A DNA stretch of 64,000 nucleotides. Source: Obelidium mucronatum. Lineage: Eukaryota; Chytridiomycota; Chytridiomycetes; Chytridiales; Chytriomycetaceae. The notes beneath the pieces are model-generated. The model saw only the letters and a list, made by a program, of their open reading frames with translations. It made no database searches and was not told where the DNA came from. Shown here one piece after another: positions 1 through 10,800 of this stretch (positions are counted from its first letter, which is position 1; each line of letters opens with the position of its first letter). The stretch covers positions 648,743 through 712,742 of the forward strand of contig JAIVFH010000005.1 of NCBI GenBank assembly GCA_025765595.1. The letters run 5' to 3'. Made by a program: the position numbers and the translations under genes.

Positions 1-153
1 AAGTGTTGGTTTACCCGATGACTTTCCACTGGACGTGTCTCCCATGGTAGCGATTTGTGGCAATTCCACATACCTGTCCAACCCTGCAGCCCTCAATTTA
101 TCAATAAGGTTTCGCTGGGTTTTGAAGCAGTTGCTTTCAAAAAGAGCTGTCAT
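1..153 (-). CDS. Dynamin-family GTPase, N-terminal exon (partial)
   Basis: An ATG at 153-151 opens a frame reading MTALFESNCFKTQRN, then LPQIATMGDTSSGKSS. The last string is a dynamin-type P-loop (GDxxSGKSS), placed about 40 residues from the N-terminus as in dynamin/Mx GTPases. The frame reaches a good splice donor (GTAAAC) at about position 14; the split codon leaves G as first base, compatible with the Val that normally follows GKSS. The remainder of the gene lies beyond the left edge. Dynamins hydrolyse GTP to constrict membranes; whether this is a Vps1/Dnm1 type or an Mx-like fungal type cannot be judged from 46 residues. Family call is fairly safe, subfamily unknown. Confidence 0.72.
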   Translation of the reverse strand, partial: MTALFESNCFKTQRNLIDKLRAAGLDRYVELPQIATMGDTSSGKSSGKPTL

Positions 154-611
154 TTTTCTTTTTTTTTTTTTATACTTGACGAAAACTTTTTGTTTCAAAA
201 AAAAAAATGGTAGAAAGAGACAAAACAGAAATCACCCGAGATAAATCACCGAGCGGCTTATGAATGCATGCAAAAGCAGGCGGCGAAAGCTCTATCCGCC
301 ACAACGCACGCATCATCACTTCTCCAAGTTGCAGAAGACCCCCAACTTGAAACAATTCACACAGGCAATGGCACTTATCACATTCACGCAATATTGGGCC
401 ATTGAATCGTGCTACTGGCCAGCAAAGGAGACAAATACATGGAGTGGTGTCACCTAGCAATGAATTTATTACGCATGTGCCACCATTGATCCAATAAAAT
501 GTATTTATATAATGCAATTATATATGCAGAATACAACAAGCGGCAATGCATTTGGCAACAATAAGGTTTTGCTGCGTCTTGGAACTCACGGCCTTCCAAA
601 CGAAAAATGGT
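154..611. other. Intergenic region, no gene seen
   Basis: About 460 bp between the dynamin start codon and tRNA-Pro. It contains poly-T and poly-A runs near 155-210, which probably belong to the dynamin 5' leader, and no convincing coding frame on either strand. The open frames present lack codon bias and homology-like motifs. Confidence 0.5.
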
Positions 612-683
612 GGGCCCAACCGGGAATTGAACCCGGGACCTCATCTACCCTAAAGATGAATCATACTACTAGACCATTGGGCC
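612..683 (-). tRNA. tRNA-Pro (anticodon AGG)
   Basis: On the minus strand a 72-nt cloverleaf can be folded: 7-bp acceptor stem GGCCCAA/TTGGGCC, D arm GTCTAGTAGTATGAT, anticodon stem CATCT/AGATG enclosing the loop TTAGGGT (anticodon AGG), and T arm CCGGG-TTCAATT-CCCGG, followed by a C discriminator. No intron is needed. The anticodon loop is the same as in yeast tRNA-Pro(AGG). Confidence 0.95.
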
Positions 684-1148
684 ATGCGTCAAAATGTCAC
701 TCTACTAGTCATGAATGAAACTTCATAAAACCAATTCTCGCAACCTTTTTTCCGCTGAACCAGCTTTACATTAGGAAAATTCACACGACCAAGAAGGATA
801 TTCGTGGCCGGCTGACACCATGGACCACTCAACCCATTTCATCATTCAAGGTGAACTTTTAATCCGGTCCCACATTGTCCAGATGTATAGAGACATCTCG
901 AAAAACGCCGATACTGCAGTATGATCCAATGATGATGATTCTTCATGCAAAGTTCTTAAGAGGAGGATGATTAATGAGCGATTTAAGAATGGTGGCACAA
1001 AGCCGGGGCCCTTCTCAATTCGTCAGCCATTTTCCCCTGCTGGAGAAGTGAGGATTTGACTTGGAACAGTGGTATTCAGTAAAACCAACAGCTTTATTTG
1101 TCACCCCATTGTCCCCCCCTTTTTTCTTTTCTTCTACAAAACCCCCGT
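684..1148. other. Intergenic region, no gene seen
   Basis: About 465 bp between tRNA-Pro and the stop codon of the PARP gene. No coding frame, tRNA or long repeat was recognised. The right part probably carries the PARP 3' UTR. Confidence 0.5.
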
Positions 1149-3447
1149 TCAATAATACCCCCCACCACTCTTATACTCAAACTTCATCTTAACCAAGTAC
1201 TTCAACCGAACCTGTCTAACGTCATAACAAATGAACTCATTGTATTCCAACGATTCTGGTCCATCCGTCTTTCTTACACCCTTTCCACATGGCACAACGA
1301 CTCCATCTGGTAGTGTCACGTATTCGTCAGGGTTTGGCTTGGTACGACCCATTCCCCAGGTAGAATGTTTCTTTTTTGATTTGGTGTCCTTGTCTGCGTC
1401 ATAGTTTGCATTCACCTGAAATAAAAAAGATAGCCGATGGTGGTGTTAGGTAAGAGTTAAATGGCAGTACATGAAACAATACTTACAAGCTGATTCTCGT
1501 CTCCGAGAGCAACTTCACAGAGGAGCAAGAGACCTGTTGAATTGTCTCGTGAAGTGCAGCAGTAATTTGCGGATTTGGAAACCTGTACGTAAGAAAAAAA
1601 AAATCGTCAGAATAAATACCAGAAAGAATACTAGGATCATGAGGGTATATTACCATATCAGCAAAGTAAACTCCTTTTCCAAACATGTATCCAGTAACTG
1701 GGGCTTCGGGTGGGGCAATTCGCAGACCCTGTGATAAAATACCAACATAGTTCGTGATACGACTGCAAACAAAATTGTTAATACAAACACACAAAAAAAA
1801 TGAATACGCATCATAAAGTCGAACCTTCCATGCCAAAGCAGTTTCCGATTATGCAATTTACCGCCCAAATCGTCAAACTCGTCCTCTTTGCTCAACTCAA
1901 ACACATCCTCCACCTTAAGCTTGTATTGCTGGTGAGTGTGTCCATGCGTATTTTCCGTGTATTTTTCAACCAACTTGAATGTCTCCCCTTTCTTGTCAAC
2001 AGGTTTCATATCCACCTTCAGACTTGCATATTTACCATCTACCGGATTACTGCTCCGATCGACTTTTGAATTCAACAATGTTGTGGTAATTTGAATATCA
2101 CCCAAGGCCTCAACCATACGCAGTTTGGCATTCAATTTGGCAGGGGTATTGATAACATCAGGAACGTTTCGACCAAAGTTGTGCGGAATAATTGTGTAGA
2201 AATCAGAACTGAGGGTTTTGAGGACGGAGAGACGGGGACCACCAACACGAACAAGTTCCTCAGAGATTTTCTTGAGTTCCAAGTACCCCAGTTGAATGGT
2301 GCGTTTCGTGAGTTTTCCAAGAGGCATTTTTTTGGCGTCGTATCCAATTTCTGTCATTTCTTTCTCCATCAAGTCGAGGTTGAATATCAATTTGACAAGG
2401 TCCTTTTTTGTTTTTTTTTGGGTGAAATGTTAATCGTGTGAAAGTAAAAAATAAGAATTTGCAATGGTGGTTACCTGCACAGAGGCATCAAGTTTTGATT
2501 CTGGATACTGTACTGGTTCGGAGTCGACTCCTTTTTCTGCTTCAGTAGTTGCAGCAAGAACCTCCTCAGTATCGTCATCGCCCCAGTCGCGTTCGAGCAA
2601 GAAATACTTTCCAGGTTGTTTCTCAAAGTTGTCGCGGTTTGCCCACTTGTTTTTGGTCTGATCGCAAAAAAAAAAAAAAAAATACACAGAGGTCAGTAAA
2701 GAATCGGCATGGCTGTATCCGTTTCCCAAAAAACCTTATCATAAAACTTTTTCTCGAAAGCAGATATCGCAGATTGAGCATTTCCAAATTCTGGCTGTGA
2801 AGTTTGGCCGTTGTTCCCAACGCGTCCCCATCTGTTCCAAGCAATGTAGGAGTCCCTTGTGTCATGCTTCAAGACTTGGATGATGTAAAACTTGTTATTA
2901 TTGTTTCCTATATCCGTCTGATTGAGGAGTGCGTCTGTGGGGAAAAAAGTCTGCTTGTAAGTTGATGGCGGGTGGTTGAGTCGAAAGTCCGAACATACCG
3001 TACACAACGCCGTCCAACTGCAACACGTGGTATTGCTGCGCAAAGGTAGACGGAGCACCCGAATCAACAGCCTATTGATCAGTTTAGACAAGCGCAGGAT
3101 CGGGCGTCGCAACTTACGGCAGCGCCCTTTTTGATTGACTTTACGATGACTTTCTCTTCTTCTTCGGCTTCTTCTTCGTCTTCCTCGTCCTCCTTGTCTT
3201 CGACCATTGCCTCTTCCACCTTCTCTTCCACTTCCTTTTCCGCTTCTTCCGCTTCTTCTTCTTCTTCGTCCTTCTTTGCCTTTGGCTTCCGGCCCCGCTT
3301 CTTTGGCTCCACCTGGACTGCGACTGGCACAGCCGCCGCCGTCTGCGCACTCACGCGCGCGCTCTTGCGCGTTGTTGTCGCCGGCGCTGCGGCGGCCGCT
3401 GGCGGATCGGCGTCGGAAGCGGCGCGGCCTCGTTTCTTTGGCGGCAT
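1149..3447 (-). CDS. Poly(ADP-ribose) polymerase (PARP2/PARP3-like, WGR type)
   Basis: Multi-exon gene. It starts at the ATG of [12 protein letters not shown] (3447), not at the upstream in-frame codon, because the following lysine- and alanine-rich, acidic tail is typical of a nuclear targeting N-terminus. Order: basic/acidic linker, WGR domain ([11 protein letters not shown]), helical PARP regulatory domain ([21 protein letters not shown]), catalytic domain. All three residues of the ADP-ribosyl transferase H-Y-E triad are visible: His in LLWHGR, Tyr in GKGVYFADM, Glu in NEFICYD. There is no zinc-finger or BRCT module, so the layout is PARP2/3-like rather than PARP1. Introns are short, for example 3072-3117 (46 nt). 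The enzyme transfers ADP-ribose from NAD+ to proteins in DNA-damage signalling. Active enzyme expected. Confidence 0.92.
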
Positions 3448-3693
3448 TTTTGTGTTTCGTTTTGTTCGACTCGACCACCGCAAATTAATAGAAGCGGCGC
3501 TGATCCACTCCGGCGAATTCGCGCGTGGCAAAGCGTTGTAGACTGGATTCAAGTGGTACTGACATTCCTTCGATGCGGTGGCACTGTACAGTACCCACCA
3601 AATAGAGCCAAAATCGCCTTAAATCAAAGGAAAAGAGTGGGATAACAGGTAAGCAGTAAAAAGACCTCAGAATCAAAGGAAAAAGTGGCAAAA

Positions 3694-3767
3694 TGCTCCG
3701 CACAGGGATCGAACCTGTGACCTTGGCGTTATTAGCACCACGCTCTAACCAACTGAGCTAGCGGAGC
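3694..3767 (-). tRNA. tRNA-Ile (anticodon AAT)
   Basis: A 74-nt cloverleaf on the minus strand: acceptor GCTCCGC/GCGGAGC, D arm with AGCTCAGTTGGTTAGAGC, anticodon stem TGGTG/CGCCA with loop CTAATAA (anticodon AAT), T arm ACAGG-TTCGATC-CCTGT, discriminator A. No intron. An identical copy lies on the plus strand at 63376-63449. Confidence 0.95.
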
Positions 3768-3917
3768 TCATGCTTTCCTACAAAAAAAAATATAATTGAA
3801 TGCTACCCGTTAAACAAGAGTGGATCAAAATATAACTGCTCTTTCTAATTATAAAATACATCTGCCATGCCAGTAAAACCCATGAGAAGTTGCAAAATTT
3901 ATTAAAATACAGACAGA

Positions 3918-5949
3918 TCAAAGAGAATATGCATTTGAAACCATTTCCTCTCTTCCAATTGATGTGATGGCCATCGTCTGCTCAATCAAGGCTTGGGTCA
4001 ATGCCGAATCTTCATCTTCCGCCAAAGCCAACGCCAGCCTGACTGCATTCTTGATTTGCCGTCCATTCAAAACGCTTTGTGCAAGTTTCGCATAATCAAT
4101 GTCTGCCGACACTTGAATTCCAGTCAATTTGCCAATCAAGTTTCGCCAAATCTGTTCACGAGCTGACGGATCCAAATGATCGTAACGCAATGCAACAGTA
4201 ACTCTACTTTCTAAGGCGGGATCAAATTCAAGGACTCGATTCGTGGTCAAAAACAGAATCCCTTGGTGGTATTCCAACAGTCTCAGCATCACGCATACCA
4301 TCGCATTCCGAACCACGTCAGAGCCACCACCTGAAGAAGCCGATGCTCTCTTTTCGAGAAACACGTCCGCTTCGTCAATGATTGCCAATGCGTCCCATCC
4401 ACTGCATAAATCCAAAACAGAGCCAAGTCTTTTCTCCATCTCCTCGGGATTGGTTCCCAGCTCGCCCATCGTAACGTAATAGAGCGGTTTATGCAATAAC
4501 TCACTGATGGCTTCGGCGGTCAATGTTTTGCCGCATCCCGGCGGTCCGTGGAGTAAAAAGACTGAGCCACCACTCTTGCCGCTGACAATATCATGAAACT
4601 TTGATTCAGTTGATTTCCCCCCAAATCTCACCAGCGCTTTTATCAACTTCTTGCGCGCTGGGTTAAGAACAAGTTGATCAAACGCCTGGTCGTTGAATTG
4701 GATTTCTTGCAACGAGTCAATCAGCACATGTCCCCACGCCTTCACTGCAAAGCTGAACCCAACTACTGCCGGCCAAATAAATGGAAACAGGAACTCGGGT
4801 AACTCTCGATACAGGAGTAAAGTTCCGCCTGCGGAAGGGGGTGGGGCATTTGGATCCTTGTTGAAGGCGGACTCCCCTAAAACACGCTTGTAACGACTGG
4901 CGGCGTTCTGAATAGCAAGAGTGATTTCATCGCTTCCTTGACTTGGGTAATGTCCCAAAAGCAACCCTCGTTCACAATCAATGACAACGCGACCGGAGCC
5001 AGATGTAGGAACAATCGCTTTACGCTGGCTTCCGTGAACGAAAAAGCTTGCCGCGCGATATTCAACAAATTTAGTCCCTTGGGTCAACTCGATGCACTTG
5101 GCACCCCTCTTTTGAAACTGGGTTGTGTAATCAGAATCCCCGCTTGGAAGAACAACACCCAAATCTTGCAAGCTCTTGATTTTCGCACCAGTCCAGCCGC
5201 TGTACACTTCTTCAAATTCCACAACAGCAAAGTAAGTTCCAAATGAAACGACGCTTTCGAGCCGGATTTTGAAACACTTTTCCATACTATTATTCAAAGA
5301 GAGGCCAAGCGTTAAATAAACCAACACACTCAAATTGATGGAGGAAAAAAAAAGCAGCATCGTTACCTGAAGAGGGTCTTCTTTTCCTCAAACCAAGACT
5401 CACGCACGCGATATCCAGCCTTAACAGACCCACCAGCCAATCCCGTAGTAGCAACCACCATGGATCCAGGAACATATAGTTCAGCCAATCCATCAAACTC
5501 GATATTTCCACCCGCGATCGCTTCCTTGTGGCTCTCAATGTCGTGCTTGTACAAATCCTCCACAGCAGCCACCAAATCGTCCAAACCGAGCACTGAAACA
5601 GGATCTTTGGTTGTATTTGGTCTGAACCCGAGTGCCGAGAAGAGGTTCATTGCATGGTGGGTTGCGTAGCGGAAGTCTGTTTTTGTCTCTGGTGTTGAGG
5701 GCAGAGTTGTATTCGCGAAGGGTGAGTTGCGCTGATCTAAGCTTTCCCAGAGCGAGATGCAGCTGATAAGCAGGAACGCGGCGGTTTAATGGGGTTCCTG
5801 GGAAGTAATGTTTTGATGAGTGGGAACAGGGCGATGGTGTTTGGAGGGAGATGAGTGGCGGCTGTGGTGTTGCTGATTGTGAATTCGATCGTCTCTGAAT
5901 CTGGAATTGGTCCATAGGTAAAGAACGTGTCTGTAGGATCGATGGTCAT
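3918..5949 (-). CDS. AAA+ ATPase, fungal DUF7025-like family
   Basis: The C-terminal half is an AAA module with Walker A GPPGCGKT, Walker B LAIIDEAD and a sensor-1 asparagine in LTTN. It follows a region with RGAKCIEL and SGRVVIDCERG motifs typical of the fungal DUF7025-type AAA proteins of unknown client. Exon 3 joins exon 2 at 5363-5368/5285 (donor GTAACG, acceptor AATAG). I place the start at 5949 (MTIDPTDTFFTYGP): a 41-nt intron at about 5726-5766 (GTTCCT...CTTAG) brings that frame into the frame running through MNLFSALGF. If that small intron is not real, the start would be 5650. Function is not known; family members resemble BCS1-type single-ring ATPases. ATPase call strong, 5' end moderate. 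Confidence 0.8.
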
Positions 5950-6310
5950 AATTGGTTGTAATTTGTAAAACTATCTTTTTGATGACTGTTGCTTGGTGTG
6001 ATATTCCTTATTTGAAGAGATTTTACCATCCACCCCAAGCATCCACCCTTCACAATTATGATTCTGAAATGATTCACCTCAATGAAAGAAAAAGTAGAAT
6101 ATATAAATAATTTTATCAAATTAAAAACAGAATGCTTCCACTGCTTCAATTAAATAGCTACATCAGGAGTTGTAACCTGAATATCTTTATAATTGGAAAC
6201 CAATTTGTTATTTCTACCTCACAAGACAGAAAAGATCTGATCTTGAGCCTTGATTTTTCTTAAATTATTGAGTTCCTCACGACTGCCAAGGAATAATCTC
6301 ACAAAAAAAG
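5950..6310. other. Intergenic region, no gene seen
   Basis: About 360 bp of AT-rich sequence between the divergent AAA ATPase and F-box/ankyrin genes. It probably holds both promoters. No motif was recognised with confidence. Confidence 0.5.
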
Positions 6311-7267
6311 ATGAGGCTCGTAACTCAATTGACACACTTGCCCCTTGATGCGTTAGCTAGCATCGCTGTCCTCTTGCATCCACACACATTGCACGCACTC
6401 AGCTGTACTTCCAAGTCTATGAAACTAGCAATTGAGTCTCTTCAACAGGCCAACTGGTTCGCACTTCAAAATCTGCGACATGCTATATCAGAAATTGAAA
6501 AGAAACTGATAAAGTCGCATGGCATTCGTTCCTTTGACCGCGAGATTTCAGAAGAAGAGGCACTGGGCGGCTTCATGCCTGCTTGGCAACACTCCTTCTG
6601 GCAAGAACACATGTACAAGGTTCAGTTCTCGAAACTACCAGTTTCGTATACCATTGCTTTGCTTAAAGCTGACTGGGTTCAATTGCGGCTCGTTGGGGGC
6701 CCTGGGTGTCCGCTCTCTGTGTCGAAGTCTCACGCAGATTGATTGGAGCCGTTCCGCTCCTCAAGGCTAAAGTGCAGAATGCCCTGCATTTTTTGTTAAC
6801 AGGACACGAATACGTCCTACGTGGCTGGATACCCGGTGTGATCCGAACTTACTGATTGTATGGGCTTGTGTTGTTGGGTGCCTTCAAATTATCCAAATGG
6901 TTGAGGCAAATTACTGGGACAAGACTACAAAATCCCGCGAATTTGCATTGGAAACGGCAGCCTGTTTTGGACATTTGGATATTGTTGAGTTCCTCATTCA
7001 AGAGTGCAAGGTGGATCCAAGCTCAAACAAGAATGCAGCTTTGGAACGCGCATCCGCAAACGGCCACCTTCACATTGTTGAGCGATTTTTAAATGATAAA
7101 CGCGTCGATCCTGCTTACGGGTCGAGCAATGCACTCATTTCAGCCTGTAAAAAGGGGCACACGAAAACGGTTGAGGTCTTGCTGGAAGATGGGCGAAGTG
7201 ACCCAACAGCGCAAGATAACCAAGCTCTTATATATTCCGCGCGCTTTGGGCATACGGATGTTTTGTC
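6311..7267 (+). pseudogene. F-box/ankyrin-repeat gene, 5' part, broken
   Basis: ATG at 6311 opens an F-box-like N-terminus (LTHLPLDALASIAVLLHPHTLHALSCTSK would be the F-box; key residues L-P-x-D and CTSKSMK). From about 6820 to 7265 there are ankyrin repeats (FGHLDIVEFLIQ, NGHLHIVERFL, KGHTKTVEVLLEDGRSDP). The two parts are in different frames, and a third frame carries a plausible coding patch near 6740-6780 (PLLKAKV), with possible splice acceptor TTAACAG at about 6800. Either an intron was missed or there is at least one indel. Independently, a Ty1/copia element has inserted at 7267/7268 inside an ankyrin repeat. F-box/ankyrin proteins are expected to be SCF ubiquitin-ligase adaptors. Broken as it stands. 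Confidence 0.75.
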
Positions 7268-7721
7268 TGTTACAAGTACAAGCCCTTCCGGCTATCTCCG
7301 CTACTTTTATTCCTTCACCTTCCTCAACATTCTTTTAAATTCTCGACCAATCACAGTGGACCACTATAGCTATCTCCACTTTCTCCAATTTTCCTTATAA
7401 CGTTGGCAAATTCCCCCCAATTACTGCCATCCTTCAGTAATTGAGTCGTCGCCGCCGCCGTTCATCACCGTCTATCGTTGCTCACTACCTTGCAACGTTA
7501 TCCAGGGTTAGCTACAGTTGTTTCATTCACTCATTATTATCTCAGAAGTATAGTCGTATTTATTTAAATAAATGATCCTTCAGTAATTGAGTCGTCGCCG
7601 CCGCCGTTCATCACCGTCTATCGTTGCTCACTACCTTGCAACGTTATCCAGGTTACAATCAACTCCGCCTACCGACGTCATCCGTTCCGGCTGTTGCCGC
7701 AATCAATCATATCCTGTCGTT
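7268..7721 (+). repeat. 5' LTR of the Ty1/copia element
   Basis: 454 bp, starting TGTTACAAG and ending GTCGTT. It contains two copies of a 69-bp unit (7438-7506 and 7584-7652) that starts TAATTGAGTCGTCGCC and ends GTTATCCAGG. The sequence after the LTR (GATTAAGAAGTC) does not begin with the usual TGG of a tRNA 3'-end primer-binding site, so I could not name the primer; internal tRNA priming, as in copia, is possible. Confidence 0.93.
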
Positions 7722-7806
7722 GATTAAGAAGTCTTATTGATCTACCGCAACTATCGAATCTACATCCAAATCTGAACCAACTGAATCTACAATCTAATCC
7801 AACCCA

Positions 7807-10800
7807 ATGGCCATTACGAAACTGACCCGCCTCAATGCGGCCACCCAACAACATGCCATTCTTCAGAATCTTATCCTTGCTGTCAACGCGATTGACCGCC
7901 CAAAGGACCTGACACGGCCACTGCTGGGACTCTTCAAGAATTTTGATCTTCTGATTGTCGATCACCCACCTCCATCCGCGGCCGAGTTCCCAGGCACTCG
8001 TGTGCCTGGTCAGGCCGCTGTCGCTGCCTTTGGTGCTGAAGGAGATGCGGACTTCCATCCGGGGTTCCCTGCAATAGCTCCACATCTTAACCAGGATAAA
8101 CTTACAAAGCAAACGGAAAGTTGGGGCCTTCTCCAAGACAAAATCAGAGAAGAAGTTGCTAAACACCTTGACGCCGATCTTGGGAAATACTTGGTTCCTG
8201 TAATTGGCGTGCAGCAGTCCCTTTTCCAGACATGGGCGATCATCCGTCGGGAGATCAACCACAACACTGCCACTGCCGTCGACACTCTCAAAGCAAAGCT
8301 GGACAGAATGGTACAATCCTCTGAGAGCGTACTTGCCTATGCTCTACGTGTCGGAAAGGACATCTACACCCTGAGTCTGGACGGATATCCTACCGCTGCT
8401 GAACACCTCGCTGTTCATCAAGACTGGGGTCATCGATTTATCCTTGGTCTTCAACCAGACGTGGTCAGTCAATACAAGGAAGCCTTTGCCCGTCATTTGG
8501 TCAATGGAGTCATTCAGCCGCTCACGACCATCGAAGGAATGACGGAATACCTCCAGATGGAAGCTGCCTTTGCTAGACAAGCTGCCGCTCATCGAGGAGA
8601 AGACACTACCACTCCAGGTACCGCGTTACAAGCGTCCACCCACCCAATGCCCGCTGTTCCCATCGCTCCTGCGATTCCTGCCCCCACCTCAGCAGTTCGG
8701 ACTGGAAACGGAAAACGGACAGGAAGAGTACCCCCTGCCGCTGCATTCAGTGCTTCTGCCGCTCCTACTGATTCAGGCTCCCCTCCAAACGAAGTATTCA
8801 TCAAACAGCTTCCAATGGAAGTGCCTGTCTCTGACGCAGTTCTGAAGGAGGCAATGGACCGCTTTGGACCTACCTCTCGAGTTCATGCGGGGACCGGGCG
8901 TGTTGCGGGTCTGGGATGGGCGACTTTCGACTCTCCTGAACATGCTGCCAACGCAATTGCGTGCAAGAACATGTCCCTTGGCAAGCGTGGACCTGACGGA
9001 AAGCCTGTCGCAATTGTTATTGCAAAATCCAACAAACCTGCCGCTGGGCAAGGACAAGCTTTTGCTGCAACGGGTGATATTGTTGGATATGGTGTTCAGT
9101 TTATCCCAATAAATGCTGCTCCACAATACTCTCTCTTATCATCCACGGACAGCGTAACCGTTAACGTTGACTCTGCTGCCACGGGTAGTCTGGGAAATCA
9201 TCCATCTTTTATGCAGACGCCAAGAGCAGCCACTGTCTACCGCGGGATTGGCGGACAAGCTATCACAGGCTCTGGATTTGAAGGGGCTATTACTGGCTGC
9301 ACAAGTATCAGTCAGCCGTACACCACCCCACCCTTTGAACATACGCCAACGGCCAGCCACAATCTACTCAGTGTTAATGATATTCTCACGAAGAACAATC
9401 ACAGCGTACTGTTTAATCGCTCAGACATGTCTGTAAATATTGGACACTTTCCACCCAACCAAGACCACACTATACTGGCTAAGGGATTTCATGACCGAGG
9501 GCTGTTCCCCATTGTGATACAAAGAGCCGTTGCGGCTACACTTGATTCTCCACCACCATCAACTGAGAGCTACGGACTAGCAGTGGACAACCGGAACCCC
9601 AGTTACACCACAAAAGTCAGCAAATGGCACGGCCGCACTCACATAGGTGACTCCCAACTGGAGCGAAGCTACCGATTGAAAGCCGTAGATGGTCTAGACC
9701 TCGATCCATCGGAATTCTCAGACCTACCATGTCATTGTTCTGCATGCTATCAAGCAAAAATGCACCGCCTCCCTCATCCACGATCACACGGCGCTCGGTT
9801 TGAGCCAAGTAATCTTCTCCAAGTTGTAACCGTGGATCTCATTGTGTTCTCCAAGAATAATGCCTCCCTTGGAGGAAACAAATACTGGATATCCTTCACT
9901 ATCCCAAATGCCTTGGGATACCGCTTTGGATTTGGAGTTGATGGAAAGTTCAAGACTGCCAAACATCTAAAGTGGGCCCAGCAGTGGCTTGAGAGGACCA
10001 CCAGCCAAAAGGTGAAATCCTGGTTTCTGGATAAGGGAGGAGAGAATCATCCTCGATGGTTCCTTGACACATGTGAAGAAGAGGGCATCTCGTTCATCAA
10101 CTCAGGAACTGAAGAGCACCAGTCAATGGGTCTGGAGGAGGGATGGCATCGAATTGCTATGGACCGTCATCGTGCACTTCAGATTGCTGCCAATGCTCCA
10201 ACGAACCTCTGGGTTGACGGTCTCAACTATCAATGCGAGATCTACAACTCCTTCCTACACAAGAATGATACAATCACTCCTCACCAAGCCTTGCACAACC
10301 GCAAGCCAACAGTCAGGGATATGCGTACTATGTTCTGTCTCGCCTTCATACGGGTACTACCAAAGAATCAGTTAGAGGGAAAGTCCAGTCCACGGTCAAT
10401 TGCTGGGAGATACATCGGACACTCCAACTATCCTTGGCAACAAAAGCGCGAAACACCAGGGTATCGCATTCTCACCATCGATGATGACCCCCACTCGATC
10501 CTTGTTGGCCGCGATGTGGCATTCATCGAAGATCAATTCAATCTCGACGATATCCAGCCGTTACTTAAACCGATCCGAACAATCTCATGGTCCGACTACC
10601 GAGATGACATGGGTCTTGCCCATGACACGGAAGAAATCACGGCACGACTGCGCTCGCGCGTCGATTGGGATGAACTGTGCAATGATGTGGAGTCAAGCAG
10701 TCTGGACTTTGGTGACAGCAGTGACAGCACTCCAACAGCAAGTGATGCCTCCCCAACACCCTCTCTAACAGACGCGTCGCATGCTGCACCACCATCTTCA

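Noticed and set aside
3131..3541. 136-codon plus-strand frame rich in Ser, Phe and Ala
   Set aside because: It is the complement of the low-complexity, Lys/Glu-rich first exon of PARP and has no independent motif.
8570..8845. Second frame overlapping Gag, possible separate element gene
   Set aside because: The Gag-Pol frame is continuous and explains the region; the overlapping frame has no motif.
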